Notes: a model not told the origin generated them from the sequence alone. DNA of 64,000 nucleotides from Polytrichum commune (GCA_950295325.1 OX485809.1:34844001-34908000); one strand, 5' to 3'; numbered from the stretch's first letter, positions 25,509 to 37,520 are shown. Translations and numbers: made by a program.

Positions 25509-26474
25509 GGTGTTGTCGCAACCCTTGCTAGGTCCCTTAACAATCTTGCCAATTTTTGTTTCTAGCAAAGGTTACGAGCGCTAACCCTTCGCATTCCGCC
25601 ATGCTAATGGATAGCTCCTCTTACCCCGGACCAATAGTTCATAGGAGGGAACCAACCCTCCTACTTTGCTTTCAGGACTCACCCCTTAATCGGTAACCCA
25701 TTCCTAGATGTGGACTTCCATCCATGGAAGTCCAATCCCTTGTTGATCATCGCATTGCCGGAGCAACACTACAACAACCCGAACCATACTAGGCAACTAT
25801 GGCCTCACAATGGGCCAATGCCCATGGAGGCCTTGCTGTTCGGCCTCGGGTGGGTGAGGCCACACCACCTCACCCATATAAGCCTCTAGGACTCTACACG
25901 GAGCCCCTACCCCACCGCCAACCAACCTCTTGTCTCTCTACCAAGAGTTGGGGCCAAGTGGACATTTTCCCTTACCCCCCCAGCAGCTTCAGACCATCAT
26001 AACTTCCTTGTATGATGTCTGATCATAACAACCAACCACTCCATCCTCATCTACGCTTCACGTAGATGCCGATGGACTCCTCGCTTGCCCCATTCGGGCA
26101 AGTCTTGAGGAAGTTGTGCCTGTTTGAACCTTGGCAGTCCCGGGAATCACTCCCAGGCACTGCTGTACCAGGGCGCTGTCCCGGGACAGCATCCCACTCA
26201 AATGGCCATTACTCCTAGCTCACACCTCCGATTGAGGTGATCTTGAGCATTCTAGAATCACCACGCCATGAGCTACGCATAGCTCATGGCCTCACCCTCA
26301 TGCCTCCTAGTCTTTGTGGGTGGGAGGCGTTCCCAACGCCCGGGGCCCTCACCCACACTAGGATCACTTGGGCCCTCTCACCAATGGCGCCACAAGTCCC
26401 GGGTGTCACTCCGGGGTCCCCCTTGTGCCCATGGTGTTTCGGCCACTCCTCATGGAGAGGTGCGCGACAGGTGT
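25509..26474 (-). mobile_element. Solo LTR of the same Ty3 family as the element at 52.1-59.3 kb
   Basis: Positions 25514-26469 (956 bp) are the reverse complement of a diverged copy of the 52,090 LTR. The block starts TGTCGCAACCC and ends GGTGCGCGACA. It is flanked by a perfect 5-bp direct duplication GGTGT (25509-25513 and 26470-26474). No internal region remains, as expected after LTR-LTR recombination. Divergence from the two full-length LTRs is visible throughout, so this copy is older. It is inserted in the G/T-rich block. Confidence 0.93.
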
Positions 26475-26569
26475 TGCTTGCCTTCTGGTGCCGCTTCGGT
26501 GTGCCTGCGTGCGGAGAGCTCCGTCCATCTTCGTCAACAGTCTCTGTCTATATAGAGGGACACATAGTG

Positions 26570-27404
26570 ATTCAAGGGTGTGAAAACGATAACATATGAC
26601 ACCAAATTTTGGATGTGATGATAGTGGTCAAGGAGTGAATTGAAGGGAGAAGGGTGCGGATGCTCTTACAATTCAACCACCGGTCTTGCCTCTAGTTCTT
26701 GGAAAACCAAAAGGGTCAAAATATTCTGCTCCATTGCATCACATAAAATAAATCCACAAACTTGTCGTTGTCACACCAATGTCGTACCACCAATCCGGAT
26801 AGGTCCGTCTAAGGACGGTGGGACCTCTTCAAAAGATCAGATTGGCGTAAGTCCGGATCCCTTCCGGATCTCACCCAATCTTCCCAGCGGCTATCCCACC
26901 TAGACGTTACCCAACCTACCGGATTAGTGAGGTTTCCCTCCCACTACACTCAGAGAGGATCTACAAGGCGATAACCGGATCTGATCCGGGTCTCCTCTCT
27001 CATGTCCTATCCGGAACTCCTATTCCTCATGCTCTCTCTCTTTCTTCCACTAACAATGTCCGGATCATTCACGCAAACATCAATAAAGAGAAGTCAAGGA
27101 GTGAGAAGCAAAGACATTTATTCAGAATAGGAGTAATCGCAATACAACAATTGAGAAGGAACCCTTCTCAAGCTCCTTATTCAGCCTTAAGTAGAGGCTC
27201 AAAATCCCCTAACTGAGGGCGGTGGCCCAAGCGGCCGCCGCTTAAGAAAAACCCTAACCACACCCGGTCTCCCGGATTTCCCGGATCCAGATCCGGGTTT
27301 TCCGCTGACACTTCCAAGGGGAAATTTTATTACTCGTCTTCAAAAACTCCTAAGTCCTACCTGCCTATCTTTATTCTGCCTAACTAATCTAGCTACTCTC
27401 CTAA
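26570..27404. other. GC-rich, CCGGA-dense 3' flank of the retroelement-type ORF
   Basis: Non-coding stretch downstream (relative to the minus strand) of the ORF ending at 27405. ATCCGG/CCGGAT words recur (e.g. near 26797, 26854, 26866, 26920, 26975, 27014, 27058 and 27270-27300). It may hold the terminal repeat or 3'UTR of the same element; no second copy is present in the window to define an LTR. Confidence 0.45.
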
Positions 27405-29271
27405 CTAAGAAGACCGGTGCTTCTTCGGAGCCGATCCCTCCTTTGAGTGACTCCCTAACCCGCTGACGGCGGATGAGCCCCCTGCCGGCGATGCCTTCTG
27501 TAGCCGCGTGAGCATCCTCCTCATGTTCGGAGACGGAGCAACCTCGTCCTCCGAATCCGCTGCCCTCTCGGTCCGTGGGGTAGCGGTCCCTGGTGTTCCG
27601 GAGACTGTCCCTGGGGTTCCGGAAGCTGTCCCCATCCGGATGCTTCGGACTGAAGAAGGATCGCTTCCGGTGCCCTGCTCCGGATTCCGTCCGCCCGAGA
27701 TCGAAGCCGTCCGCGGATCCCTGTTGGAGGCCGCCCTTGAGGGTGGCGGAGGAAAGGGACTCACCACTTGGCAGTCCCGTGGAGACGATGGCGAGGCGTG
27801 GGTCATAGGGGCCTTGCCCCTACTCGGAGTTGCTTCCCGATCAGAAGTCTGGTGCCGGATCGGCGTCCTAGCCCTATCCGGAGTCCGGGACCTATCCGAG
27901 TTCCGCGGAACAGGGGACTGGCCCCTTCCGGATCGGACCGACCCGGTGCTCTTCCGCCTCACCTGGGGAGAACGGACTCTTTCCTGAGCCCCTCCGGAAC
28001 TACCAGGCCGAGAGCCGCCTCCCTGCTGGCTGGGTCCTGCAGAGGACGGCGGATTCTGAACCAGGGCTACTTCACCAACCACCTCGTAGAGGGTTCCGGT
28101 TGGTGACCCTGGCGGACCCGGATAGAGCACCCTCCGGGGTGTTCCGCTTGGCAGGACCACCCTCTGGATTTCCGCCAGGAGATCCTTCATCGTTCGTGAA
28201 TACTTCACGAGGATGGGGAGGGTCTGCCTGGCGGAAGCGGGATCTCCGGACTCCATCATCCGGTCGTAGAGATGCGCCTTGTTGACGATCTCCGCCGGAT
28301 GACCCACCAGCTCCCGGATCCGGCTGAAGAGCACTGCCTGCTCCGCATGGTACTTCCGGATCTCCTCGCTCTTCTGACTCAGCTCCTGAGTCATGGCCGC
28401 TACCTGTGCGGTGAGGTGGGCGTTCTCCGTCTTGGCCTGCTCCAGCTCCTTCCGGTCTGCCCTCTTTGCCAACTCCCGGAGAATGTTTCCGGATCCGCAG
28501 TCGTCCAGAGCATGGTTCGCCCCCCTGACGATGTGCTCCAGCCGGTAATACTGGGTCTTGAGGTCCTCCATCCCCTCCTGGAACCGTTTGAACGGATTCT
28601 CCGGAAAATCCCAAGCGGATAGATCCACGTTTCGCCATGGGGTCTCCCGGCTGGGTCCGGCTTCCGGATGTTGGTGAGGGGGAGGAGGAGAGAGTGGCCT
28701 CGAGACGGTTGGCGGCGGGCTTCCGGGTGACGAGGGAGGTGCTTCCGGAAGAATAGGGTCGCTGGAGGTCTCCGTCTCGACGTCTCCGGCTTCCGGAAGC
28801 AACTTGTAGGTGACCTCGTCCGCCGCTATCGTGAGCAGGTCCTCCTCCTCGGCCGTGATGCAGTCGAAATGCTGGTAGAGATGCAAAATGAAGGGGGAGA
28901 GGAAGGAGGGTTTCCGGCCAATATGGGGGAGGGCCCGCCCCACTATTTCCTGGATAATTAGCCCCCAGTTCACAGGCCGGACTCCGGACATGGCACTGAA
29001 CAGCGTGTTAGCCATGGTAAGGCTAATCCGCTTCGGCTTGTCCGGGTTAAGGATAGGCAGGAGGAATTCCAACACCCTCCTTTCTCTCAGGTTCCGGCAG
29101 TTCCCGGGGTGGAAGCCGTCCTTCGGATCCGCGTCCCCTCTAAATTTTCCGGCGAACAAGCCGTCGCGGCGGCCGGCCCATCCTTCTGTAATCCCCCGAG
29201 GGAACCCGTAGACCCTGTTCCAAATGTCCGGAGTCCAGTGTTCCGGATCTCTCCTCTTTGTCCCTAGCCAC
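27405..29271 (-). CDS. Retroelement/transposon-type ORF, coiled-coil with Ser/Arg/Pro-rich tail, 5' truncated
   Basis: Open from at least 29271 (reading QWLGTKRRDPEHWTPDIWNR before the first in-frame ATG at 29159) to the stop at 27405. The first ~150 codons form a folded domain (ERRVLEFLLPILNPDKPKR, VNWGLIIQEIVGRALPHI, SPFILHLYQHFDCITAEEE) reminiscent of the plant transposon-protein domain found in gag-like ORFs. Then come a Pro-rich linker, a heptad-like region (ELEQAKTENAHLTAQVAAMT) and a long basic Ser/Arg/Pro tail (RDRS-type). No protease, RT or integrase lies nearby. The upstream end coincides with the inverted terminal-like segment at 29,274, so the 5' part was lost there. The family identification is tentative; that it is transposon-derived is likely. 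Confidence 0.5.
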
Positions 29272-29273
29272 TG

Positions 29274-29431
29274 ATGGGAAAAACTATTTTGCGAGCGGTG
29301 AGCGGTGAGCGGTGAGTTTTCTAGAATATTGAAATTTTGTGTGGTGGAACATGCCCTATGACCGTGGTGTAGAGCTAACTTTTGAAATATTTATTGACAA
29401 ATTTATTGACAAAAAGAACCTATAACCGTGG
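29274..29431 (+). repeat. Left inverted terminal-like segment (partner at 60.93-61.08 kb)
   Basis: CTATTTTGCGAGCGGT at 29284-29299 and CCTATGACCGTGG at about 29354-29366 (with a relative, CCTATAACCGTGG, near 29419) recur as reverse complements at 61051-61066 and 60928-60940, in the order expected of an inverted repeat. Three GAGCGGT units lie head to tail at 29293-29313. Only blocks match, and no 8-9-bp target duplication was found. This supports related MULE-like ends but does not prove one element. Confidence 0.55.
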
Positions 29432-29469
29432 TTGAGGAACCTATACTGTATTTGCTTGCACCTTTTCTT

Positions 29470-30035
29470 ATAAGGTTTGTAGGTTGGGAATGGGTCTCGG
29501 ATGGTTACAGGTTGTCATTTGAGGTGGACTAAGTCCCACTTGGAGAACGCCTCCGATCCGAGGCCTAATGGCTGTGGTATCATTTCAGATTGGATATAAG
29601 GTTTGTAGGTTGGGAATGGGTCTCGGATGGTTACAGGTTGTCATTTGAGGTGGATTAAGTCCCACTGGGAGAAGGCCTCGGACCCGAGGCCTCATGGCTT
29701 GAGCCCCTAAATTCTGATTGTGTTTAAAGTTGGGGGTTTCTGGGTGGGTCTCGGCATTTCAAGTGGAGGGGCTACTTTGCAGAAGGCTTCGGATCCGAGG
29801 TCTGTTGGCCTTGGGGTTTGCTGTTTGATTTGAGGTCAAATTTATGGTTTCAGATTGAATGTAGGCATGCCATGTTTGGGTTTCATGTTTAGCTACATTC
29901 AACCTGACTCCATAAATTTGACATCAAATCATTGGTTTCAGGTTGAGTCTCGGCATGCCAAGTGGTTCAGATTTCATGTGGGAGTGGCCACTTTGGATAT
30001 GGCCTCGGATTTCTTGGGGTTTGATGTTTGATTTG
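29470..30035 (+). repeat. Tandem ~122-bp repeat and a hairpin next to the left terminal segment
   Basis: TAAGGTTTGTAGGTTGGGAATGG and GGTCTCGGATGGTTACAGG recur at ~29471 and ~29595. Two more diverged copies sharing GGTCTCGGCATG..CAAGTGG and GGCCTCGGATC follow near 29740 and 29940. Between them CAAATTTATGG..TCAGATTGAATGTA (29836-29863) is repeated in inverse near 29892-29922. Such terminal repeats fit the subterminal part of a DNA transposon. Confidence 0.65.
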
Positions 30036-30616
30036 AACAAAAAACATAGGATGATGTCCATATGTTATGCACAAGCATTTTTTGGATTATTCCATTCTTC
30101 TTCCATTCTATCTTCTGATTTTTTTATTCTTCCATTCTTCTTCCAGTCTATCTTTTTATTTTTTGTAATTCTAATAAACGTATTGATATTCTATACTTAT
30201 CATCTTTAATTTTTTGGTTTAGTTATTCGGTTTAGTTTTCCTTAGTCTTTGTTTAATGTTTTGATCTATATTTTTACAACTGCATTTCTTTATTTTTTAT
30301 GGGTTTTGTTTTGAATTTTGTTACATGGATGATGCTATGGTGGATAATGAGGTAGTTTACCTCTATGTCGTATTGAATAATAGAGTGCAAGGAGGGTTTA
30401 GGGTAAGAGTGTAAGAAGGCATTACAAAATATAATTCACTGTCTAAGGAAAACCATGAAGATTACCGCACGAAACGGACAATTAACAATCAAATGCAAAA
30501 ATATATTATTATGCAAGCGATAAGACACAAAATTCTACCTAAGACATATAATCGAAATCACAATTATCAGATAATGCTATAGAGACTTTAGAATCTGTAC
30601 TATCTGCATCTGAAGA

Positions 30617-33600
30617 TCATTCATCCTCAGACTCAACAACTTCTAAATCAACATACTCTATACCGCTTAGCATCAACTCCTTAGGTCTAAATGTACGATA
30701 TGAACCTTCCGCTAATTCATTGGCAACGTCATTTGCGTATGAAGGGAGCCGCCATGACTTTGGAGGGCTTGGAAAGAACTTAGGGTCACAAAAAAAAGGG
30801 CGGTGACTAGGGTATCTCAAATTACCGCTTCTGCAAATGCAAATGACAACATGGTCATAAAACCGCCTCATATGAAAGCAAATAAGAAAATATATCACTA
30901 GTAGTAGAAATAGTAGCTATACTCACTTACTAAACCTTGACTTCTTCACGATCTTCTGAACAACAATGATTTCGCTATCTGGATCCTCTGACATGACAAC
31001 GTCTCTTGATTTCACTTCTATGGCCGAAGCATATCGAATTAGAGGAGCGATCAAGGCTTCAAAAATTGACTTGTCAGCCTCTAATGCCGCAATGTGACGG
31101 TTCACATTGCGGCACGCATGAATAGAAACTCCTGCAAAATAAGAAAACAATGAAGTTCAGTTGTCAAACAACATAAAAATCAATTAACATGAAATGGTCA
31201 ACGGTTATTTACTTAAACATGAAGAGATGTTCAACGTACCCGTAGCTGTAGAGCAATCTAGAACAATATCCCCGGGTGAAGAACATGCGTGAATGAGCAT
31301 CTGTATAAGGGCGAGGGATTTTTCGCGAGGACCACGCCAAGGGGTGGATCCATCCATTAACTGATCCTCCCTTGACACCAAGTTCTGGAGGATGTCATCC
31401 CGTGCCACATCAACCCCGTGACGGTCTAGTGCAGGGATGTGTTGAAAGCAAAATCTGGAAGCACGCACATCCGGAATGCTCCTCACAACTAAAGTTATTC
31501 CAAACCTCATGGTCTGCAGATTACAAAAACAGTTAATTACTTTACTTACGAAATAAGATAAAAATCATTAAGCACATTCTAGCAAATGAAATGGAAGATT
31601 AGTTTCACAAGATTAATAACATAAGATACAGCTATCAATCAAATTAGCAATAAGTCATATCATAAAATAAACTCACAGTCAAGACTGGATTAATTGGGGA
31701 CGTCAGGTGAAGCTTGTTCATCCCCCACCACTCCTTGCGAACAGCAAATCCATACGTGGAACAGTACCCAATAATGATTGACTTTGTAGACATTCGAAAA
31801 GGATGGAACAAAATTATCGCCCCATCGTCTTGGAGGTGATGGTCTGCGAAATCAAAGATTGTTTGAAACCAATCCTCAGGTTCTATGTTCCAGGTGGGAA
31901 TACACGAAGGTGGATTCGAAATTCCTGGAACATGAAGGCCCTCTGGAAGATCTGCAAGAATCAAGTCCACACAGGGTACTTCCGTAGCAGATCCCTTGTA
32001 GCGTCGGCCTTTGTCACTTGAGTGCTGCGCATGAAAATAAATTTATCAAAACTCTGACAACCCACTAATACAGTCAGCCTACACCCTAACTAGCCTCATT
32101 TCAGAAAACATTCAATTTCAGATTTGACTCAACCAACTTAACCATCTGCCCCAATATGGTTGTATCGGTCCCGAGCCACCTATTTCCATGACTACAATTC
32201 AATTTCATATTTCATTCCATTAACTATTACAGTTAGCCTATACACAATAACCTCATTTCATAATACATTCAAGCCACAAATACATTCAGCATAAACATAC
32301 GTAAACCTCATATAAGATCATATTCAACCAATTAATAAACTTAACCTAAGCATAACTAACTTCATTTCAGATTCCATCCAACCAAATATTAAACTCACCC
32401 TAAACATACTAACCTCATTTCAGAATACATTCAACCCACTAATACACTCAACCTAAGCATAACTAACCTCATTTCATATCATATTCAACCCACTAATACA
32501 GTCAGCCTACACCCTAACTAGCCTCATTTCAGAAAACACTCAATTTCAGATTTGACTCAACCAACTTAACCATCTGCCCCAATATAATTGTCTCGGTCCC
32601 GAGACACCCATTTCTATGACTAGAATTCAATTTCAGATTTCATTCCACCAACTATTACAGTCAGCCTATACATACTAACCTCATTTTAGAATACATTCAA
32701 GCCACAAATACACTCAGCTTAAACATACCTAAACATCATATAAGATCATATTAAACCAATTAATAAACTTAACCTAAGCATAACTAACCTCATTTTAGAT
32801 CATATTCAACCCCCTAATACACTCAACCTAAGCATAACTAACCTCATTACAGATCATATTCAACCCTGTAATACAGTTAGCCTACACTTAATTAGCCTCA
32901 TTTCAGAAAACATTCAATTTCAGATTTGACTCAACCCACTGAACCATCTACCGCAAAATGGTTGTCTCGGTCCAGAGACACCTATTTCCATGACTAGAAC
33001 TCAATTTCAGATTCCATTCAACCAACTATTAAATTCAGGCTAGACCTACTAACCTCATTTCAGAATGCACTCAACCCACTAATACACTCAACCTAAGCAT
33101 AACTAACCTCATTTCATATCATATTCAACCCACTAATACACTCAGCCTACACCCTAACTAGCCTCATTTCAGAAAACATTCAACCCACTAATAAACTCAA
33201 CCTAAGCATAACTAACCTCGTTTCAGATCATATTCAACCCACTAATATACTCAACCTAAGCATAACTAACCTCATTTCAGATTCCATTCAACCAAATATT
33301 GAACTCGCCCTAAACATACTAACCTCATTTCAGAATACATTCAACCCACTAATACACTCAACCTAAGCATAACTAACCTCATTTCAGATCATATTCAACC
33401 CACTAATATACTCAACCTAAGCATAACTAACCTCATTTCAGATCATATTCAACCCACTAATACACTCAGCCTACACCCTAACTAGCCTCATTTCAGAAAA
33501 CACTCAATTTCATATTTGACTCAACCAACTTAACCATCTGCCCCAATATGGTTGTCTCGGTCCCGAGCCACCTATTTCCATGACTACAATTCAATTTCAG

Positions 33601-36600
33601 ATTTCATTCCATTAACTATAACAGTCAGCCTATACATAATAACCTCATTTCAGAATACATTCAAGCCACAAATACATTCAGCATAAACATACGTAACCCT
33701 CATATAAGATCATATTCAACAAATGAATAAACTTAACCTAAGCATAACTAACCTCATTTCAGATTCCATTCAACCAAATATTGAACTCGCCCTAAACATA
33801 CTAACCTCATTTCAGAATACATTCAACCCACTAATACACTCAACCTAAGCATAACTAACCTCATTTCATATCATATTCAACCCACTAATACAGTCAGCCT
33901 ACACCCTAACTAGCCTCATTTCAGAAAACACTCAATTTCAGATTTGACTCAACCAACTTAACCATCTGCCCCAATATGGTTGTCTCGGTCCCGAGACACC
34001 TATTTCCATGACTAGAATTCAATTTCAGATTTCATTCCACCAACTATTACAGTCAGCCTATACATACCAACCTCATTTCAAAATACATTCAAGCCACAAA
34101 TACACTCAGCCTAAACATACCTAAACCTCGTATAAGATCATATTCAACCAATTAATAAACTTAACCTAAACATAACTAACCTCAGTGCAGATCATATTCA
34201 ACCCACTAATATACTCAATCTAAGCATAACTAACATCATTTCAGATCATATTCAACCCATTAATACACTCAGCCCAAGCAAAACTAGCCTCATTTCAAAT
34301 CATATTCAACCCACTAATACAGTCAGCCTACACCCTAACTAGCCTCATTTCAGAAAACATTCAATTTCATATTTGACTCAACCCACTGAACCATCTAGCC
34401 CAAAATGGGTGTCTCGGTCCCGAGACACCCTTCTCCATGCTAGATTTCAATTTCAGATTCCATTCAACCAATTATTAAATTTCAATTACTTGACTTCGAG
34501 ATCAAATACATGAGAAGGAGATGTGTATGTAATGAAATCGCATATAACATACAAAAACAGATAGAAGTCAACGAATTAAACAAGTTTTCATACAATGAAA
34601 ATTAACAAAGAAATGTGTTGGATGTCATTGTAATGAAAATGATGACCTACGAATGATTGAAAGAAACTTGAGAACTCATTCATGGGACTCCGCATATTGA
34701 GAATTATAATTGAATGAAAACATAAACAAAGCAAAGCCGTTGAGCAGTATGGTACCTTAGAAATGAAGCTCTTTAACTCGTCATATAATGGACTCAAGCT
34801 GCCCGTGTCGCCACCAAGGACTTGCTCTAGTGAGAAGTTTTTAATCCACTCCCCAACTTGGCCATCATTCTCCTCCACCGATGTGAAAACCGGGATTCCT
34901 TGGCTTAACTGCTCATAGGAGGAATCGCGTTTGGTTCCTCTAGACTGAATTGGAGCATGAGAACCAGAGTCATATGTAGGACTAGGCGCAGGTGGGCTCT
35001 TACATTCTGGCTCTGGAGGGGGGTTCATCTTCTTCTTCCCCCTCTTGTTAGTCTTCTCCAGAGAGTTGTGGAGTTTTGCCATCTCTTTCTGGGCCGCTTT
35101 CTCCTCAGCTTCCTTCACCTTAAGCGCTTTCTTCCTATCTTCTTCTAGACGTCGCGAGAGGGCCTTTGCCCTCTCGTGCTCGTCTTCAATGCCCTGTAAA
35201 TCAACCATCTCAACACCAGACTCTCCAACTGCATCCCTCGACTTCCTAAGTTCAGTTTCAAAGGAGGGAGTGAAACTAGGAGCACAGTCGAGGTACCATC
35301 CACCTCCTATGAGATGCGAGGTAGACCACGTCCGCTGCTGATTTGCTGAGAACATGCACGTTGAGTTCGACCTGTCAAGCCATGTAGAGAGAAATATTGG
35401 GAGATCTTCTTTTGTTATTGCTCCTTTTGCAAGGAGCTCGTACTTGAAATACCTGCGGGTAAAAAAAAACCTCATCGTTATATACCTTGCAATCAAAATA
35501 CATGTCATGTGAACAACCAAATCAATATGACAAATATAAGAATTCTAGTTGGAGAAGGATAAATCTTACCGAAAGAGTACTCTTCTCACAATCAAGTCAG
35601 TTCCGTTGAAGCCCTCAAATTCGTGAGTTTTGTTAAAAGCCTCCTACCCTCGGAAGAAGGTGGGAAACGCATTGTCCCATAATTTCATTCTACAGTCCTC
35701 GATGTATGCAGCCAAGGTCAAGGGCTCGCTGGGTATATCAAAGTTGATAGCCAGTCTGTCTTGGCGCAAAGTGTCTTCAAAGATAATGGAAGCCTGATCA
35801 GATATCTGTAGAAACAGAGTGAGGAAGGCCGAGAACAAGAATCAAAACAAAACCGATTCATATATTGAAATAAGCGTGAGGCAGACCAACAGAAAGGCCG
35901 AAGTAATGGAAGTGCTCAAATAAGGTCAAACAAAATTAAAGGGTAGACAGGGGGTTATGTACTCACTCCTTCCCAAAAACATGCTTTGGATAGGAATGCC
36001 AGCAATTTCTCCTCGTTGGTGGGCTTGGTTGGTAGTTTGCGGGCCTTACGGGTTGATGCAGAGGAATTGAAATATTCCAACCATTTGATTTTGCAAGCGG
36101 GTGATGCTTTTGCAGTAGCGATCAACTGCAATTTCTCTAAGTTCAGCTCCGGTGCAATTGAGTTAAGAGTATAGTGACGCGCAATCTGTGAACCATGGAG
36201 CAATATATTGGAATCATGGAGTTTAATGAATTACTTGAAAAATGAAAAATGGGCATTGAAGTAGTGGACATACCTCCCGAAGCCATGCATCTGTCAAATC
36301 TGGGTTTGCCACACAAACTAGTTTTGACATTTTCTTATGAAGTGCCTCGGCTTTCTTTGAAGCAGCGACCTTCATGACGGTTGCTTTTTCAGCAGCAGAA
36401 ACCTCTCCATCCGTTTGCTCAACAAGTTGACGAACACCCTCATCTGCAGCTTGTGCCAGTTCGTGCTGCAAAGGGATTACCATAGGTAGTTTGTAATCAA
36501 ACAATAACATACGAATGTCAATTACAATTACCAAATGTTGCAAAGGAAAATATATAAGAGTAATCACATCATCAAGCATCAACATCAGATCATACCTGGA

Positions 36601-37520
36601 AGATGAAGCTTGTAAATACATGCAGATTTAATGAATACCACGTCTTCTTGGAATGTTGGGATTTCTTGCACCTTTTAATGTCAGAGGGAGTCAAAATGTC
36701 TTGGTACTGTTCGAGCGGCATAAGTCCATACTTCTGCACCCTAAATAGAGTGTGAACTGTGTTCGTCTTGACGTGAGAGTCTTCCGTATGTCTACAAGTA
36801 AGAATCATAGATTAAAGACAAGCACAACATAATATATGTACATTACATAGATGAAAACCTTAGATAATGGACTTACAAAACTTACTTGTTGATATCATGC
36901 ATAACTTGCATAACAACACCAATTTTTCCCTTCGTGTCAAGGAGGATGCTATCCACACAAAAATGCCAGGCCTTTTATGTTTTGTGAAGGCGTTCAATAT
37001 GATTCAACCAAGCCTGCCGCCTATGGTTCCCGTCACAAACAAAGAACATCAAATTCTTAAAACTGGTTAACTCCGGAACGGACAGAAGAAAGGAGTTGAA
37101 TTCTTCATTTTTTGCACTCCAAATGGGACCCCAGGATGCCATATCTGCTTTTGTAACCTCATGTGTTTTGCCTTCTTCATCTGTTATTGTGACATAAAAT
37201 ACAGAGGCACCCTCTCTATACCCATGCACAAACTCCCGCTCCAATTTAGCAAGATCACTTGGGAGAGTTGGCCTCACCATAGGCATGGCCATCATTCTGC
37301 ATAATGGAATATGGAACCTGGAGGAACTCAAGGGTTGGACTCTCAGCCGAGAGATCGTGGCAACGGAATCAAGTTTCTGTCGGGTCCTGATATCATCTTC
37401 ATCCCCTTCATATGGATCTCTATCTGGAAGCCCCTCTTCATCCTCATCCTGACCCTCTTCAGAATAGTCTAGAGGAAACAGAGAAAGAGCATGAACATCC
37501 TCCATTGTGTTGTTCTCTAC
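30617..37520 (-). pseudogene. ParB-like domain plus permuted N4/N6-type DNA methyltransferase, multi-exon, two in-frame stops
   Basis: Exons on the minus strand: 37520-36886, 36791-36596, 36465-36274, 36185-35967, 35805-35570, 35452-34756, 32024-31677, 31513-31240, 31131-30931 and a last exon ending at the stop 30617. The start is probably ATG 37505. Phases agree for exons 5-9; the join into the last exon is unsure. Exon 1 carries a ParB/sulfiredoxin-type motif FFVCDGNHRRQAWLNHI. The middle exons are helical and Lys/Glu-rich (nucleus-like basic KRGKKK). Exons 7-9 form the methyltransferase: VDLILADLPEG at the place of the DPPY motif, WRGPREKSLALIQMLIHA, and the SAM-binding segment GDIVLDCSTATG joined by splicing to VSIHACRNVNRHIAALEAD. 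Motif IV before motif I is the permuted order of PF01555-type enzymes. Oddities: stops TAA (36977-36975) and TAG (35646-35644), and D-L-P-E in place of [DNS]-P-P-[YFW]. The role (DNA adenine or cytosine-N4 methylation by a mobile element) is inferred from family; this copy is probably inactive. Confidence 0.75.
32027..34580. repeat. Repeat array filling the large intron of the methyltransferase gene
   Basis: Built from ~50-bp sub-repeats (core CTAACCTCATTTCAG, CATTCAACCCACTAATA, CTCAACCTAAGCATA), with a palindrome TGTCTCGGTCCCGAGACA or close variants near 32165, 32598, 32967, 33553, 33983 and 34412. It is the same family as the 37.6-45.3 kb array but with a longer, less regular higher-order spacing (~370-590 bp). 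It starts and ends just inside the intron bounded by exon ends 34756 and 32024. Confidence 0.9.

Noticed and set aside
23616-25552. Long minus-strand frames of 312 and 364 codons
   Set aside because: Composition is almost only Pro, Thr, His, Ser; they result from a G/T-rich low-complexity strand lacking stop trinucleotides on the other strand.
27508-28638. Several overlapping plus- and minus-strand ORFs within 27.5-28.6 kb
   Set aside because: They are shadows of the 584+ codon minus-strand frame in GC-rich DNA, where stops are rare in all frames.
30617-37520. Non-standard genetic code with TAA/TAG as sense codons
   Set aside because: Other genes in the window terminate at TAA, TAG or TGA, POLE exons contain no in-frame stops, and the nearby TNP2 gene is broken by TGA. 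Simple decay explains the data better.
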